A stretch of 64,000 bases of DNA. Origin: UBA4781 sp963556045 (GTDB lineage Bacteria; Chloroflexota; Anaerolineae; Anaerolineales; Anaerolineaceae). The DNA lies in NCBI GenBank assembly GCA_963556045.3, contig CAUVYA020000002.1, forward strand, positions 620,001-684,000, written 5' to 3'. This document shows, one piece after another, positions 33,595 to 42,217 of this stretch (positions are counted from its first letter, which is position 1; every line of letters starts with the position of its first letter). A program made the translations under genes and the position numbers. A model generated the notes under the pieces. The model was not told where the DNA came from. It searched no databases and saw nothing but the letters and a program-made list of their open reading frames with translations.

Positions 33595-33625
33595 AAGAAA
33601 AAGCCCGATGAAAATCATCGGGCTT
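33595..33625 (-). terminator. Terminator of the SPFH operon
   Basis: AAGCCCGATGA (33601-33611) pairs perfectly with TCATCGGGCTT (33615-33625), 3-base loop. Read on the minus strand it is followed by TTTTTC, 20 bases after the SPFH stop. Confidence 0.88.
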
Positions 33626-33645
33626 GCTGTAACTTTGTACTTTTC

Positions 33646-34680
33646 TTACCCCTTGAGAAAATCCTCCAGCGCTTCTTTACTGATGCGATATGCAGTGCCG
33701 ATCTTTCTGGCTTTTAAGGTTTTATCATTGATAGCAGCCATCACATCTTCTTCAGAAACCTTTAGTAAGGAAGCAGCTTCTGCCGGTGTCATCACTGAAG
33801 GAATAGCAGCTGCTTTTTCAGCGCCCGAAGCACTCTTACCGGTGCCCTTTAACGATTCTGAGATCACGTTCCCCAATCCCATCCCTGCACCGATCCCGGC
33901 TGTTAAGCCCGCACCGCCACTCGGGTTTTTGGCTGCATCACGCAGCGCATCAGCTGCCTGCAGCTGGGTATAAACATCCATATCCAGCATACCCATGGCA
34001 CGTAATTCTTCAGCTGATTTATCAGAGGGTTTCAGGTTAGCAATATAGAATGATTTTAAGGTTAAGCCGATCGCATTGAAATCATCCTGTGCTTTTGCAC
34101 GAACGCCTGCGCCGACTTCTTCGGTTAAACCGATCAAATCCAGCACTGATTTTTTACCGGTTGTCTCACCAAGCAAATCCTGCAGTTTTGAAAGCAGCAT
34201 AGCTTTCATGCGTGATTCGATCTCAGATGTGCGGTACATCCCCTGTGCACCTACGATCTGGGTGATGAATTGCTGGGCGTCTTTCACCTGAAAACTGTAC
34301 GTTCCAAAACCCTGAATGAGAGCAATTCCTAAACCAATTCCCTCGTTTCGAACAATGATAGGCTGTGGAGTACCCCATTTCTCATCTGCAAATTCCTTCT
34401 TGGATACATAATACACTTCAGCCGTAAAAGGTGTGCGGTTGTTGAAAGCTTTCCCAATTAGGTCAACCAACAATGGAATATTCGCTGTTGAAATAGTGTG
34501 TCTTCCAGGACCGAGGACATCCAATGCCTTTCCATCACGAAAGAAAACCACCTCCTGTGATTCTCGTACAATAACCTGCGAGCCAATGCGGAGATCAGCG
34601 ATGCCCTGCTCCGGAAAACGATGTACGATCTCATCCTGCATCTCATTGGGATATTCGACAACATCAAAAATTCTAGCCAT
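33646..34680 (-). CDS. SPFH-domain protein with C-terminal excisionase-type HTH
   Basis: 344 aa. Residues about 20-240 are an SPFH/band-7 domain of the bacterial 'virion core protein' (YdjI-like) type: SQVIVRESQEVVFFRDGKAL, LGPGRHTIST, then a KMAYK-like SEIESRMKAMLL region and a helical part. A Gly/Ala-rich linker (about 250-285) leads to MTPAEAASLLKVSEEDVMAA...RKIGTAYRISKEALEDFL, a MerR/Xis-type winged HTH. Relatives usually end in a zinc ribbon or SHOCT domain. No transmembrane helix is visible. Function unknown; membrane-scaffold sensing and DNA or peptide binding are both possible. Ribosome site GGAG. Confidence 0.85.
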   Translation of the reverse strand: MARIFDVVEYPNEMQDEIVHRFPEQGIADLRIGSQVIVRESQEVVFFRDGKALDVLGPGRHTISTANIPLLVDLIGKAFNNRTPFTAEVYYVSKKEFADEKWGTPQPIIVRNEGIGLGIALIQGFGTYSFQVKDAQQFITQIVGAQGMYRTSEIESRMKAMLLSKLQDLLGETTGKKSVLDLIGLTEEVGAGVRAKAQDDFNAIGLTLKSFYIANLKPSDKSAEELRAMGMLDMDVYTQLQAADALRDAAKNPSGGAGLTAGIGAGMGLGNVISESLKGTGKSASGAEKAAAIPSVMTPAEAASLLKVSEEDVMAAINDKTLKARKIGTAYRISKEALEDFLKG

Positions 34681-34709
34681 TTTTACACTCCGTTCTTATA
34701 TTTCTTAAT

Positions 34710-35258
34710 CTAATTTTCCGAATCATCACTCACAACATCGCTGGTGAGTGACAGGATCACTTCTTTCCGCTTCTCAAACGCATTGATGCAATCCTGGGAT
34801 AGCGTTACGAGGTTTCTGATCGATGCGGGTAAACCATCTGTTCCAATGGAAGAGTTGATATTCTCGATCGCTCGGGTAATTTCATCTTCCAGATCCAGGA
34901 ACTGAAGATCGTATTCGTAGATAGCAGCCAGCTCTTCCTGCTTCACCTTTACCGCATCAAAAAATCCAGCATACCCATGGGATGCATTCTTCACACGGTC
35001 GATAAATTGACGAAGTTTGATAGATGCGGCTTCAATATCATCTACCATCTCAATTCGACCTTCTGAGATAAAATTGCGCTGCAGTTCTGAGAGACTCTGC
35101 CATAAAATCTCGAAATGAGATGCAATCGTATCTCTCAATAATTTATCAGCCTGTCGGCGATTACTGCGCTCTACATAACCATCAAAACCCGGGATCTTTC
35201 CGATGATCTTCTTAAAGAAATCCTGTTCATCAGATACGCGCTGGTAATAATCGGTCAT
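34710..35258 (-). CDS. Unknown helical protein upstream of the SPFH gene
   Basis: 182 aa, not recognised. It is acidic, predicted mostly alpha-helical with heptad-like stretches (SELQRNFISEGRIEMVDDIE; LDLEDEITRAIENINSSIG), and has no signal or membrane helix. ATGs occur at 35270 and 35258; GGAGG lies five bases before the second (MTDYYQRVSDEQ), which is chosen. It is 29 bases from the SPFH start and shares its terminator, so the two products may work together. Confidence 0.75.
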   Translation of the reverse strand: MTDYYQRVSDEQDFFKKIIGKIPGFDGYVERSNRRQADKLLRDTIASHFEILWQSLSELQRNFISEGRIEMVDDIEAASIKLRQFIDRVKNASHGYAGFFDAVKVKQEELAAIYEYDLQFLDLEDEITRAIENINSSIGTDGLPASIRNLVTLSQDCINAFEKRKEVILSLTSDVVSDDSEN

Positions 35259-35339
35259 TTCATCCTCCATTATTTCCTTAACCTAGCTCTTCAAATATTA
35301 TATATATCTTTTTATAATACGTAATCCATATCAGATAAG

Positions 35340-35367
35340 TTGCGCAAGTTAAAAAATACGCTATACT
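35340..35367 (+). promoter_or_regulatory. Promoter of the small pilin-like gene
   Basis: TTGCGC (35340-35345), 16-base spacer, TATACT (35362-35367), 15 bases before the ATG. The -35 is weak. Confidence 0.5.
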
Positions 35368-35382
35368 GAGAAAAAGAGGAAC

Positions 35383-35538
35383 ATGAAACGTTCATCCGAT
35401 TTTGAAGCCAAGGGGATCATTGAATATATTTTAATCATCATTCTAGTTGTGTTGATCATTCGCGTTTTATATAATTTGTTTGGTCCCGCTATTCAAGCTT
35501 TTATTGAAAATTTGTTAGAAAACGTGCCAGCACAATAA
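35383..35538 (+). CDS. 51-aa Flp-pilin-like single-pass membrane protein
   Basis: Short gene with AGAGGA five to six bases before the ATG and its own promoter. A charged N-terminus (MKRSSDFEAK) leads to GIIEY, then a long hydrophobic helix (ILIIILVVLIIRVLYNLFG) and an amphipathic tail ending VPAQ. The Glu-Tyr ahead of the hydrophobic helix and the LFGPAIQAF turn resemble Flp/Tad pilins. By their register the prepilin peptidase site would fall after Ala9 rather than Gly, so processing is uncertain. No tad genes are in the window. comFC follows 59 bases on. Confidence 0.6.
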   Translation: MKRSSDFEAKGIIEYILIIILVVLIIRVLYNLFGPAIQAFIENLLENVPAQ

Positions 35539-35597
35539 AAGCCAGTATAGTACTGTAGGATTAATATTGAGGTTCTGAATCAACGAAAGAAAGTGAG

Positions 35598-36344
35598 ATG
35601 CAGATAGCTCGCCATACACAGATAAATAAGCTAAAAGCATATTCTCTTGCCTGGAAATATATTGACCTGATCTATCCCCCCCGCTGTATTGTTTGTGGAA
35701 AAATAGGTTTTCGCTGCTGCCCGCAATGCTGGGAAGATCGCAAACTGTACAGCACTTCTATATGCGAAAAATGCGGGAAACCAACTACAGGCGGAGAGCT
35801 TTGCAGGCAATGTAAAAAAGATGCACCGCCGTTGAAAAAGATCCGTTCATTGGGGGAATACAATGGAGTTCTTCAAATATTCATCACCGCCTTAAAATAT
35901 GAACGAAATATCGGATTGGCAGAACTCATTCTTCCCGATCTTGCTCAAATCTTCGATCAAGCACATTATCAAATTGACATGGTTGTTCCGGTCCCATTGG
36001 GCAAAAAGCGAGAACGCGAAAGAGGTTACAACCAGGTCACAGTATGGGGTCGTCTTTTCGCCCTGCAGCTTCATCTGAAATTTGCCCCCACTGCATTACA
36101 GCGTACACAGGATACACTTTCGCAAGTATCACTTTCATCTGAACAAAGATGGGAGAATGTACGAGGTGCTTTTTCTGCAAATCCAACACAGGTGCAGGGC
36201 AGAAATATACTATTACTCGATGATGTAATCACAACCGGCGCAACTCTTTATGAATGCACGCAGACAGTTTTACAGAATGGGGCAAATAGTGTATCGGCAT
36301 TGACAATTGCACGATCATCAATCAAAAAACGCAAAATCAAATAG
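35598..36344 (+). CDS. comFC: ComF family phosphoribosyltransferase-like protein
   Basis: 248 aa. An N-terminal zinc ribbon (CIVCGKIGFRCCPQCW, then CEKCGKPTTGG and CRQCKK) is followed by a PRT fold with the PRPP motif LLLDDVITTGATLYEC. ComFC/GntX proteins take part in natural transformation in firmicutes and Haemophilus, but homologues are widespread. Ribosome site is weak. hpf follows after 9 bases. Confidence 0.92.
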   Translation: MQIARHTQINKLKAYSLAWKYIDLIYPPRCIVCGKIGFRCCPQCWEDRKLYSTSICEKCGKPTTGGELCRQCKKDAPPLKKIRSLGEYNGVLQIFITALKYERNIGLAELILPDLAQIFDQAHYQIDMVVPVPLGKKRERERGYNQVTVWGRLFALQLHLKFAPTALQRTQDTLSQVSLSSEQRWENVRGAFSANPTQVQGRNILLLDDVITTGATLYECTQTVLQNGANSVSALTIARSSIKKRKIK

Positions 36345-36353
36345 GAGGTAGTT

Positions 36354-36917
36354 ATGTCTGAAGAAACTGAAATATTTGTAAAGAATATGACACTTACAGA
36401 AGATCTGGAAAACTACGTCAACAAAAAAACAAAAAGGTTAAAGCGATACCTGAAATCCATTGATGAGATTCGTGTAGATCTTTCTTATGTAAAAACAGCA
36501 CGGGAAGTAGAAAACCGTTTTATCGCCCAGGTGACACTGCGAGGGAAAGGATTTATACTGCGTGCAGAGGAACGTTCCGAAGAGATCAACGCTGCTATTG
36601 ATATGGTTATGGATAAAATTCAGCGCCAGATAGAACGCTATAAAGGGAAGAAGTACCTGAAACGTGTTGAAGGCTCCGAAACTGCAGAATCATTTTCCTT
36701 AGAAGAGGCTGAAGAAGCAGAGGCTGCAGCCGGTGTGATTGCCAGACGCAAGACCTTCACCCTGATCCCTATGGATGAACTGGAGGCAATTGAACAAATG
36801 ACACTTCTTGGTCATGAGGATTTCTTCATCTTCTATAATGCAAATACCACTAAGATCAACGTATTGTATAGAAGACGTGATGGTACCTATGGTTTGATTG
36901 AACCTGAATTAGGCTGA
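36354..36917 (+). CDS. hpf: Ribosome hibernation promoting factor, long form
   Basis: 187 aa. The N-terminal HPF/RaiA domain (about 1-105; IFVKNMTLTEDLENYV, KPCRY-like basic stretch) and the C-terminal dimerisation domain (about 130-187; FTLIPMDELEAIEQMTLLGH, FFIFYNANTTKINVLYRR) together mark the long form that makes 100S ribosomes. AGGAGG precedes the ATG. Confidence 0.95.
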   Translation: MSEETEIFVKNMTLTEDLENYVNKKTKRLKRYLKSIDEIRVDLSYVKTAREVENRFIAQVTLRGKGFILRAEERSEEINAAIDMVMDKIQRQIERYKGKKYLKRVEGSETAESFSLEEAEEAEAAAGVIARRKTFTLIPMDELEAIEQMTLLGHEDFFIFYNANTTKINVLYRRRDGTYGLIEPELG

Positions 36918-36986
36918 GCTGCATCTAAACGTCAATACCATGCTATAATCACACCGTTTCGTAAATTTTTCAAATAAGGTGCAGGC

Positions 36987-37550
36987 ATGATAGACGTAAA
37001 CGAATTGAGAAAAGGTGTAACCTTTCAAATTGACAACGATATTTACAAGGTACTAGATTATCATCACAATAAACCGGGCAGAGGTTCTGCAACCATTCGT
37101 ATTAAGGCTCGTAATTTACGAACTGGAAGCACGATAGATAAAACCTTTAACTCCGGCGAAAGAGTTCAGGATATCCGTCTTGAATATCATACTGTACAGT
37201 ATTTATATTCAGATGGAGATCTATATTACTTCATGGATACAGAAACCTTTGAACAGCCCGGGCTTTCAGCAGAACTGTTGGATGAAGGTGTTGGTTATCT
37301 TAAAGAAGGCATTGAAGTAAAATTGACTTACTTCGAGAATGAGCCTATCGATATTGAACTGCCAACCACCGTCGATTATGAAGTAATTGAAGCGGAAGCT
37401 GCTGTCCGAGGAGATACTGCTACCGGCGTGAGTAAAAAAGTGAAGGTGGAAACCGGTCAAGAGTTCAGTGTTCCGGCGTTCATTGATATCGGCAATGTGA
37501 TCCGAATTGATACCCGCACTGGTGAGTATGTAACACGGGTTCAAAACTGA
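36987..37550 (+). CDS. efp: Elongation factor P
   Basis: 187 aa, three-domain factor that relieves ribosome stalling at polyproline. MIDVNELRKGVTFQIDNDIY, the loop HHNKPGRGSATIRIK, and GVSKKVKVETGQEFSVPAF near the C-terminus. The usual loop-tip Lys before PG (NKPG) is present as the modification site. A TATAAT lies at 36944-36949, upstream. Ribosome site AAGGTG. Confidence 0.96.
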   Translation: MIDVNELRKGVTFQIDNDIYKVLDYHHNKPGRGSATIRIKARNLRTGSTIDKTFNSGERVQDIRLEYHTVQYLYSDGDLYYFMDTETFEQPGLSAELLDEGVGYLKEGIEVKLTYFENEPIDIELPTTVDYEVIEAEAAVRGDTATGVSKKVKVETGQEFSVPAFIDIGNVIRIDTRTGEYVTRVQN

Positions 37551-37567
37551 TCCAATATCGATTTTAG

Positions 37568-37600
37568 AAAGAATCCACATAAAAAGTGGATTCTTTTTTT
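37568..37600 (+). terminator. Terminator after efp
   Basis: AAAGAATCCAC (37568-37578), 7-base loop, GTGGATTCTTT (37586-37596), then a T-run. Confidence 0.92.
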
Positions 37601-37660
37601 ATATGAATACTCTTAATATGATCCAACTGTAACGATTTATACTTTTTGTTAATGATTGAT

Positions 37661-37669
37661 TGGTATAAT
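37661..37669 (+). promoter_or_regulatory. Extended -10 promoter of ftsH
   Basis: TGGTATAAT: TGn plus perfect TATAAT at 37664-37669, about 31 bases before the GTG start. No -35 match. Confidence 0.55.
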
Positions 37670-37700
37670 TTTCGAGAATTACGATTAGCCGGAGGTTTAT

Positions 37701-39560
37701 GTGAAACCAAGTTTTCAAACAAATTTTGTCTATATGCTGATTTTCATTGCTATCCTTGCAATGGTTTTCCTCAATTTTGATCAAACCGGCAGCCAGAACG
37801 TGGTCTCGATTAATGAGGTCGCTGCAAAAATCAAAGCTGGAGAAGTTAGCAGAATCCTTGAAGATGAAAATTCATTGACGATCATCACAACAAGCGAGCA
37901 GGAATTGCTTTCAACCAAAGAAAGCGGATCAACATTAATTGAACAGCTTGTCCAGTATGGTGTAACCAGTGAGGATCTTCTAGCATCTAATGTAAGTATT
38001 GAGATTCAAGAACCAGGCGCCTGGGTCAACATCCTATCCATCATCAGCTACCTGCTGCCTTTCCTTATCATCGGTGCTTCTTTCTTTTTCATTTTCCGTC
38101 AAGCGCAGGGCAGCAATAATTCCGCCATGGCTTTTGGAAAATCACGAGCACGTATGTTCAGTGGTGATAAACCCAAAGTTACATTTAAAGATGTAGCGGG
38201 CGTAGATGAAGCCAAAGAAGAGCTCGCTGAAGTTGTTGAATTTTTAAGAGAACCACAGAAATTCATTACTCTCGGAGCTCGCATTCCAAAAGGAGTTTTG
38301 CTGGTAGGACCTCCTGGAGGTGGTAAAACATTGCTGGCAAAAGCCGTATCGGGTGAAGCTGGTGTTCCTTTCTTTTCCATTTCAGGTTCTGAATTTGTAG
38401 AAATGTTTGTAGGTGTTGGCGCTAGCCGTGTCAGAGATCTATTTGAACAAGCCAAGAAACATTCTCCCTGCATCGTCTTCATTGACGAAATTGACGCAGT
38501 CGGTCGCCAGCGCGGCGCAGGTCTGGGCGGAAGCCATGACGAGCGCGAACAGACCCTCAATCAGATGCTGGTTGAAATGGATGGTTTTGATACTGACACG
38601 AACGTCATTATCATGGCAGCTACTAACAGACCTGATATTCTTGACCCGGCGCTGATGCGCCCCGGCAGGTTTGATCGGCGGGTTGTGCTTGATCGTCCTG
38701 ATATGCGCGGTCGAGAAGCTATTCTGAACGTACATGTTCGAGGAAAACCGATCGCCAAAAATATTGATCTTTCCGTACTGGCAAAAAGCACTCCCGGATT
38801 CGTGGGCGCAGATATTGAGAATCTGGTCAATGAAGCAGCTATCCTGGCGGCTCGCCAGAATAAAAAGAGCATCGAACAAATTGATTTCGAAGAGGCGATC
38901 GAACGCGTAATAGCCGGACCACAGCGGAAAAGCCGCTTGATCAGTGAAGGAGAAAAACGCATCATCGCTTACCATGAAGCCGGACATGCCATCGTTATAT
39001 CAGCACTGCCTGAAGCAGATCAAGTGCAGAAAATATCCATTATCTCGCGTGGAATGGCGGCAGGTTATACCATTGCCCTGCCGGATGATGATCATACTCT
39101 CACTTCAAAGAAGAAGATAATGGCAGAGATGACCGGTTTGTTGGGTGGACGCGCAGCCGAGGAGCTAATTTTTAATGATATAACATCCGGTGCAGCTAAT
39201 GATATTGAAAATGTCACACAGCTAGCCCGTAAGATGGTAACTCGACTGGGTATGAGTGATGAACTTGGACCGATGGTTTATGGTCAAAAAGAGGAACTTG
39301 TTTTCCTGGGTCGAGAAATCGGTGAGCAGCGAGATTTTTCAGAAGCTGTCGCTGAAAAGATCGATATTGAAGTCCAAAAACTTGTTGCAGGTGCATACAA
39401 CAACGCAAAAATCATTCTGAAAAAATATAAAAAACAATTGGATGATGTTGCTGCAAAACTGCTTGAGGTTGAAACCCTCAGTCGAGAAGAATTTGAAGCG
39501 ATCTTCCCGCCACCGGTGGTGAAAAAGAGCGGTGGCATTCCACAGCTTAATTCCATTTAG
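37701..39560 (+). CDS. ftsH: Membrane ATP-dependent zinc metalloprotease FtsH
   Basis: 619 aa AAA+ protease of the cytoplasmic membrane. Two transmembrane helices (about 9-25 and 109-133) flank a short extracytoplasmic domain. Walker A is GPPGGGKT (203-210; usually GPPGTGKT), Walker B IVFIDEIDAVG, second region of homology MAATNRPDILDPALMRPGRFDR. The Zn site is HEAGH (about 424-428). The start is GTG37701, five bases after GGAGG; an overlapping ATG at 37699 is followed at once by a stop. Confidence 0.96.
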   Translation: MKPSFQTNFVYMLIFIAILAMVFLNFDQTGSQNVVSINEVAAKIKAGEVSRILEDENSLTIITTSEQELLSTKESGSTLIEQLVQYGVTSEDLLASNVSIEIQEPGAWVNILSIISYLLPFLIIGASFFFIFRQAQGSNNSAMAFGKSRARMFSGDKPKVTFKDVAGVDEAKEELAEVVEFLREPQKFITLGARIPKGVLLVGPPGGGKTLLAKAVSGEAGVPFFSISGSEFVEMFVGVGASRVRDLFEQAKKHSPCIVFIDEIDAVGRQRGAGLGGSHDEREQTLNQMLVEMDGFDTDTNVIIMAATNRPDILDPALMRPGRFDRRVVLDRPDMRGREAILNVHVRGKPIAKNIDLSVLAKSTPGFVGADIENLVNEAAILAARQNKKSIEQIDFEEAIERVIAGPQRKSRLISEGEKRIIAYHEAGHAIVISALPEADQVQKISIISRGMAAGYTIALPDDDHTLTSKKKIMAEMTGLLGGRAAEELIFNDITSGAANDIENVTQLARKMVTRLGMSDELGPMVYGQKEELVFLGREIGEQRDFSEAVAEKIDIEVQKLVAGAYNNAKIILKKYKKQLDDVAAKLLEVETLSREEFEAIFPPPVVKKSGGIPQLNSI

Positions 39561-39566
39561 CATTAC

Positions 39567-39598
39567 AAAAACGGTCTTGAAAAATCAAGACCGTTTTT
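39567..39598. terminator. Bidirectional terminator between ftsH and the acyl-CoA ligase
   Basis: AAAAACGGTCTTGA (39567-39580), AAAA loop, TCAAGACCGTTTTT (39585-39598): 14 pairs. The stop codon of the ligase gene is part of the stem. Confidence 0.92.
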
Positions 39599-41255
39599 CT
39601 TTGTATTGCCGCACCAGTTCTCTCCGTAATATTTTCCCCACACCCGTGCGGGGAATTTCGGGAGTAAAGATGATCTCTCGCGGAATTTTATACGCTGCTA
39701 AATTTTCCCGACAGACATCCAGAATATGTTCACTCGTAATTTTCTGTTCTTCCTCCATTACCACCCACGCGATCACTTTTTCATCCCCCTTTTCATCGAC
39801 TACACCCGCCACCACGGCATTCCCCACACCCTTGATCGAAAGAATCACTGCTTCTATTTCATTAGGCCAGACCTGAAAACCGCCAACCTTGATTAAATCC
39901 TTCTTTCGTTCAATGAAGTAGAAATATCCTTCTTCATCCATACGTACGATATCACCGGTATGCAGCCAGCCATTCTTCAACGCCAGATGAGACTCCGCAG
40001 CATCGTTGAAATATCCACTCATGATTTGAGGACCTTTTATCAGCAGTTCACCACTTGAACCATCCTTCACCACTTTTAAGTCATCTTCCACATCTACTAT
40101 TTTGCAATCCACGTCCGGAAGAGGCAATCCAAATGACCCGGGCTTATTTTTCCCATAAAAGGGATTGCAGTGTGTCGCAGTGGGAGCCTCAGAAAGACCA
40201 TATCCTTCTACAAGTTTTCCGCCAGTGAGTTCCTCAAAGGCTTGTTTTATGGATGGATGCAGCGGCGCTGAACCGGATATGCACGCCTTGATTGAACTCA
40301 GATCATATTTCCCCTCAATTACAGCAGGTGTTTGAATGATAGTGGCATAAATGTTAGGTACACCTGGGAAAAACGTGACTTTTTCTTTTACGATCGTTTC
40401 CAGTAAATTCTCAATATTCCGAATATCAGGGATAAGAACGATGCTGGCTGACAGCCGGATACCCAGTACCATCGCCAGCACCATCCCGTAAACATGATAG
40501 AGTGGAATGGCTGCTAAAAAGACTTCGTCAAGAGGTTGAAGATCACACCATGTGAGAAACTGCAAGGTGTTGGAGACAATATTTCGATGCAATCCCACTG
40601 CCGCTTTCGGTGTACCGGTTGTTCCACCTGAATATTGAAATACTGCTGGTCTATTAGCGGAATAACTATAATCCAGGTCAATATTTTTGATGGAAGTACT
40701 CAGGCAACCACTGAGATGCAAAACAGTAGTGATAGAAGTCACATCCTTATCGAGGACCTCATTTTTTGTGACAGTATCAGTGGGTTGGTTTGAAGAAAAA
40801 TCTGTAGAAGATGAAGTGACGATGCGTTGGACGGGGTATTCAAGGGATAGAGACTGTATGATCGGTGCAATATCTTCCATGCAGAGGACACATTTAACAT
40901 CACATTCTTCAATAATGCGGGAGAACTCAGGTGCTTTATACATGGGATTCATCGCCACTACAATTCCGCCAATTTTTAGAATCGCAAAAAAAGCGATCAC
41001 GAATTGCGGTGAATTGGGAAAAATCAATCCGATTTTATCATCCTGCTCGCAACCTAAAAAATTCAACCATTTTGCCAGATTATCAGACGCTTCTGCGACC
41101 TGCCGGTAGGTGATTGATTGCCCCAAATAACGCAGACATGCCTGCTCAGGATAATTCTGGACAGAACGATCCAGTACTTGAGGGATATTTAAATTTGAAT
41201 ACGGCAGGGAACGCGGAACAAATTTATCATATTGATCCAGCCAGGGTTTTTTCAT
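39585..41255 (-). CDS. AMP-forming acyl-CoA ligase (FadD-like)
   Basis: 556 aa from the chosen start. P-loop YSGGTTGTPKAAVG, then AAIPLYHVYGM, YGLSEAPTATHCNP, GWLHTGDIVRMDEEGYFYFIERKKDLIKVGGFQVWP, and the catalytic Lys region in TGVGKILRREL. It activates a fatty acid as acyl-AMP, then acyl-CoA. ATG41255 has AAGGTG six bases before it; ATG41273, which overlaps the miaA stop (TAATG), would add six residues and is possible by coupling. Confidence 0.9.
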   Translation of the reverse strand: MKKPWLDQYDKFVPRSLPYSNLNIPQVLDRSVQNYPEQACLRYLGQSITYRQVAEASDNLAKWLNFLGCEQDDKIGLIFPNSPQFVIAFFAILKIGGIVVAMNPMYKAPEFSRIIEECDVKCVLCMEDIAPIIQSLSLEYPVQRIVTSSSTDFSSNQPTDTVTKNEVLDKDVTSITTVLHLSGCLSTSIKNIDLDYSYSANRPAVFQYSGGTTGTPKAAVGLHRNIVSNTLQFLTWCDLQPLDEVFLAAIPLYHVYGMVLAMVLGIRLSASIVLIPDIRNIENLLETIVKEKVTFFPGVPNIYATIIQTPAVIEGKYDLSSIKACISGSAPLHPSIKQAFEELTGGKLVEGYGLSEAPTATHCNPFYGKNKPGSFGLPLPDVDCKIVDVEDDLKVVKDGSSGELLIKGPQIMSGYFNDAAESHLALKNGWLHTGDIVRMDEEGYFYFIERKKDLIKVGGFQVWPNEIEAVILSIKGVGNAVVAGVVDEKGDEKVIAWVVMEEEQKITSEHILDVCRENLAAYKIPREIIFTPEIPRTGVGKILRRELVRQYKEKRS

Positions 41256-41272
41256 CAGGTTCACCTTTTTCA

Positions 41273-42217
41273 TTATCTATTACGGGTCCATCCATCGTTT
41301 GAAGAAATGAACGCCGTTACTTCTGTTAACACCTGAGGGAACATTTCAAACCATCGTATTCTTTCATCGCTTTGTTTAAACCAGTTAGCTTGATGGCGGA
41401 TGAAGGTTCGGGTCCGTCTTTTCATCAATCGAACAGATTCTTCAAGAGAAATTTCCTTTTGCAGGTATTGTGTAATTTCTTTATATCCGATTGCAGTCAT
41501 AGAAGGAAGATCTGAATGATATCCACTTTGCAACAAATTCTGCGTCTCTTGCAACAATCCCCCGGCGATCATCTGTTCAATACGTTGATCTACTCGTTGA
41601 TACAGTTCCTGACGGGAACGCTGTAATCCAATAATCTTGAAATCGTGACGAGGGGGATCTTTCCGTTTTTGTTCAGAAAAAAGCTCTCCGGTAGAGAAGA
41701 TAACTTCCAGAGCGCGAACCGAGCGCCGAACGTTGTTGGGCTCGATTTTTTTCGCCGCCTCAGGGTCAAGCAACGCCACATAACCATGCATTGCAGCAGC
41801 CCCTACATCCGCAGCGGTTTTTTCAAGGATATCTCTCAACTCCTTGTTGGGTTTGGCAGTTGGCGGCAGCCAGCCTTCAATTACTCCCCACACATACTGT
41901 CCGGTTCCACCCACCATAAATGGGATATTTCCTCGATGTTTGATTTCTGCAATTGCGCTGGCAACCTGCTGCTGAATTAGCGGAAGGCTAAGAGTCTCAT
42001 CCGGCTCAGCGATATCGATCAGGTGATGGGGTATACCCTGCATTTCTGCTGGTGTTGGCTTGGCTGTTCCTATATCCATCCCCCGGTAGAGATAGCGTGA
42101 ATCCAATGATATTATTTCTGCTGAAAATCGTTTCGCTAACTCGATTGACAGACATGTTTTCCCAACGGCACTGGGACCCACGATCACAATGACTGGATCA
42201 GTTACAGGTAACTGCAT
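41273..42217 (-). CDS. miaA: tRNA dimethylallyltransferase MiaA
   Basis: About 314 aa. P-loop IVIVGPSAVGKTCLS, ISLDSRYLYRGMDIGTAKPT, PHHLIDIAEPDE, VGGTGQYVWGVI and a C-terminal LMKRRTRTFIRHQANWF. It prenylates A37 of UNN-reading tRNAs using DMAPP. Possible starts are ATG42232 and ATG42217, both inside the end of the upstream gene and without a clear ribosome site; 42217 gives the usual short N-terminus. Confidence 0.94.
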   Translation of the reverse strand: MQLPVTDPVIVIVGPSAVGKTCLSIELAKRFSAEIISLDSRYLYRGMDIGTAKPTPAEMQGIPHHLIDIAEPDETLSLPLIQQQVASAIAEIKHRGNIPFMVGGTGQYVWGVIEGWLPPTAKPNKELRDILEKTAADVGAAAMHGYVALLDPEAAKKIEPNNVRRSVRALEVIFSTGELFSEQKRKDPPRHDFKIIGLQRSRQELYQRVDQRIEQMIAGGLLQETQNLLQSGYHSDLPSMTAIGYKEITQYLQKEISLEESVRLMKRRTRTFIRHQANWFKQSDERIRWFEMFPQVLTEVTAFISSNDGWTRNR

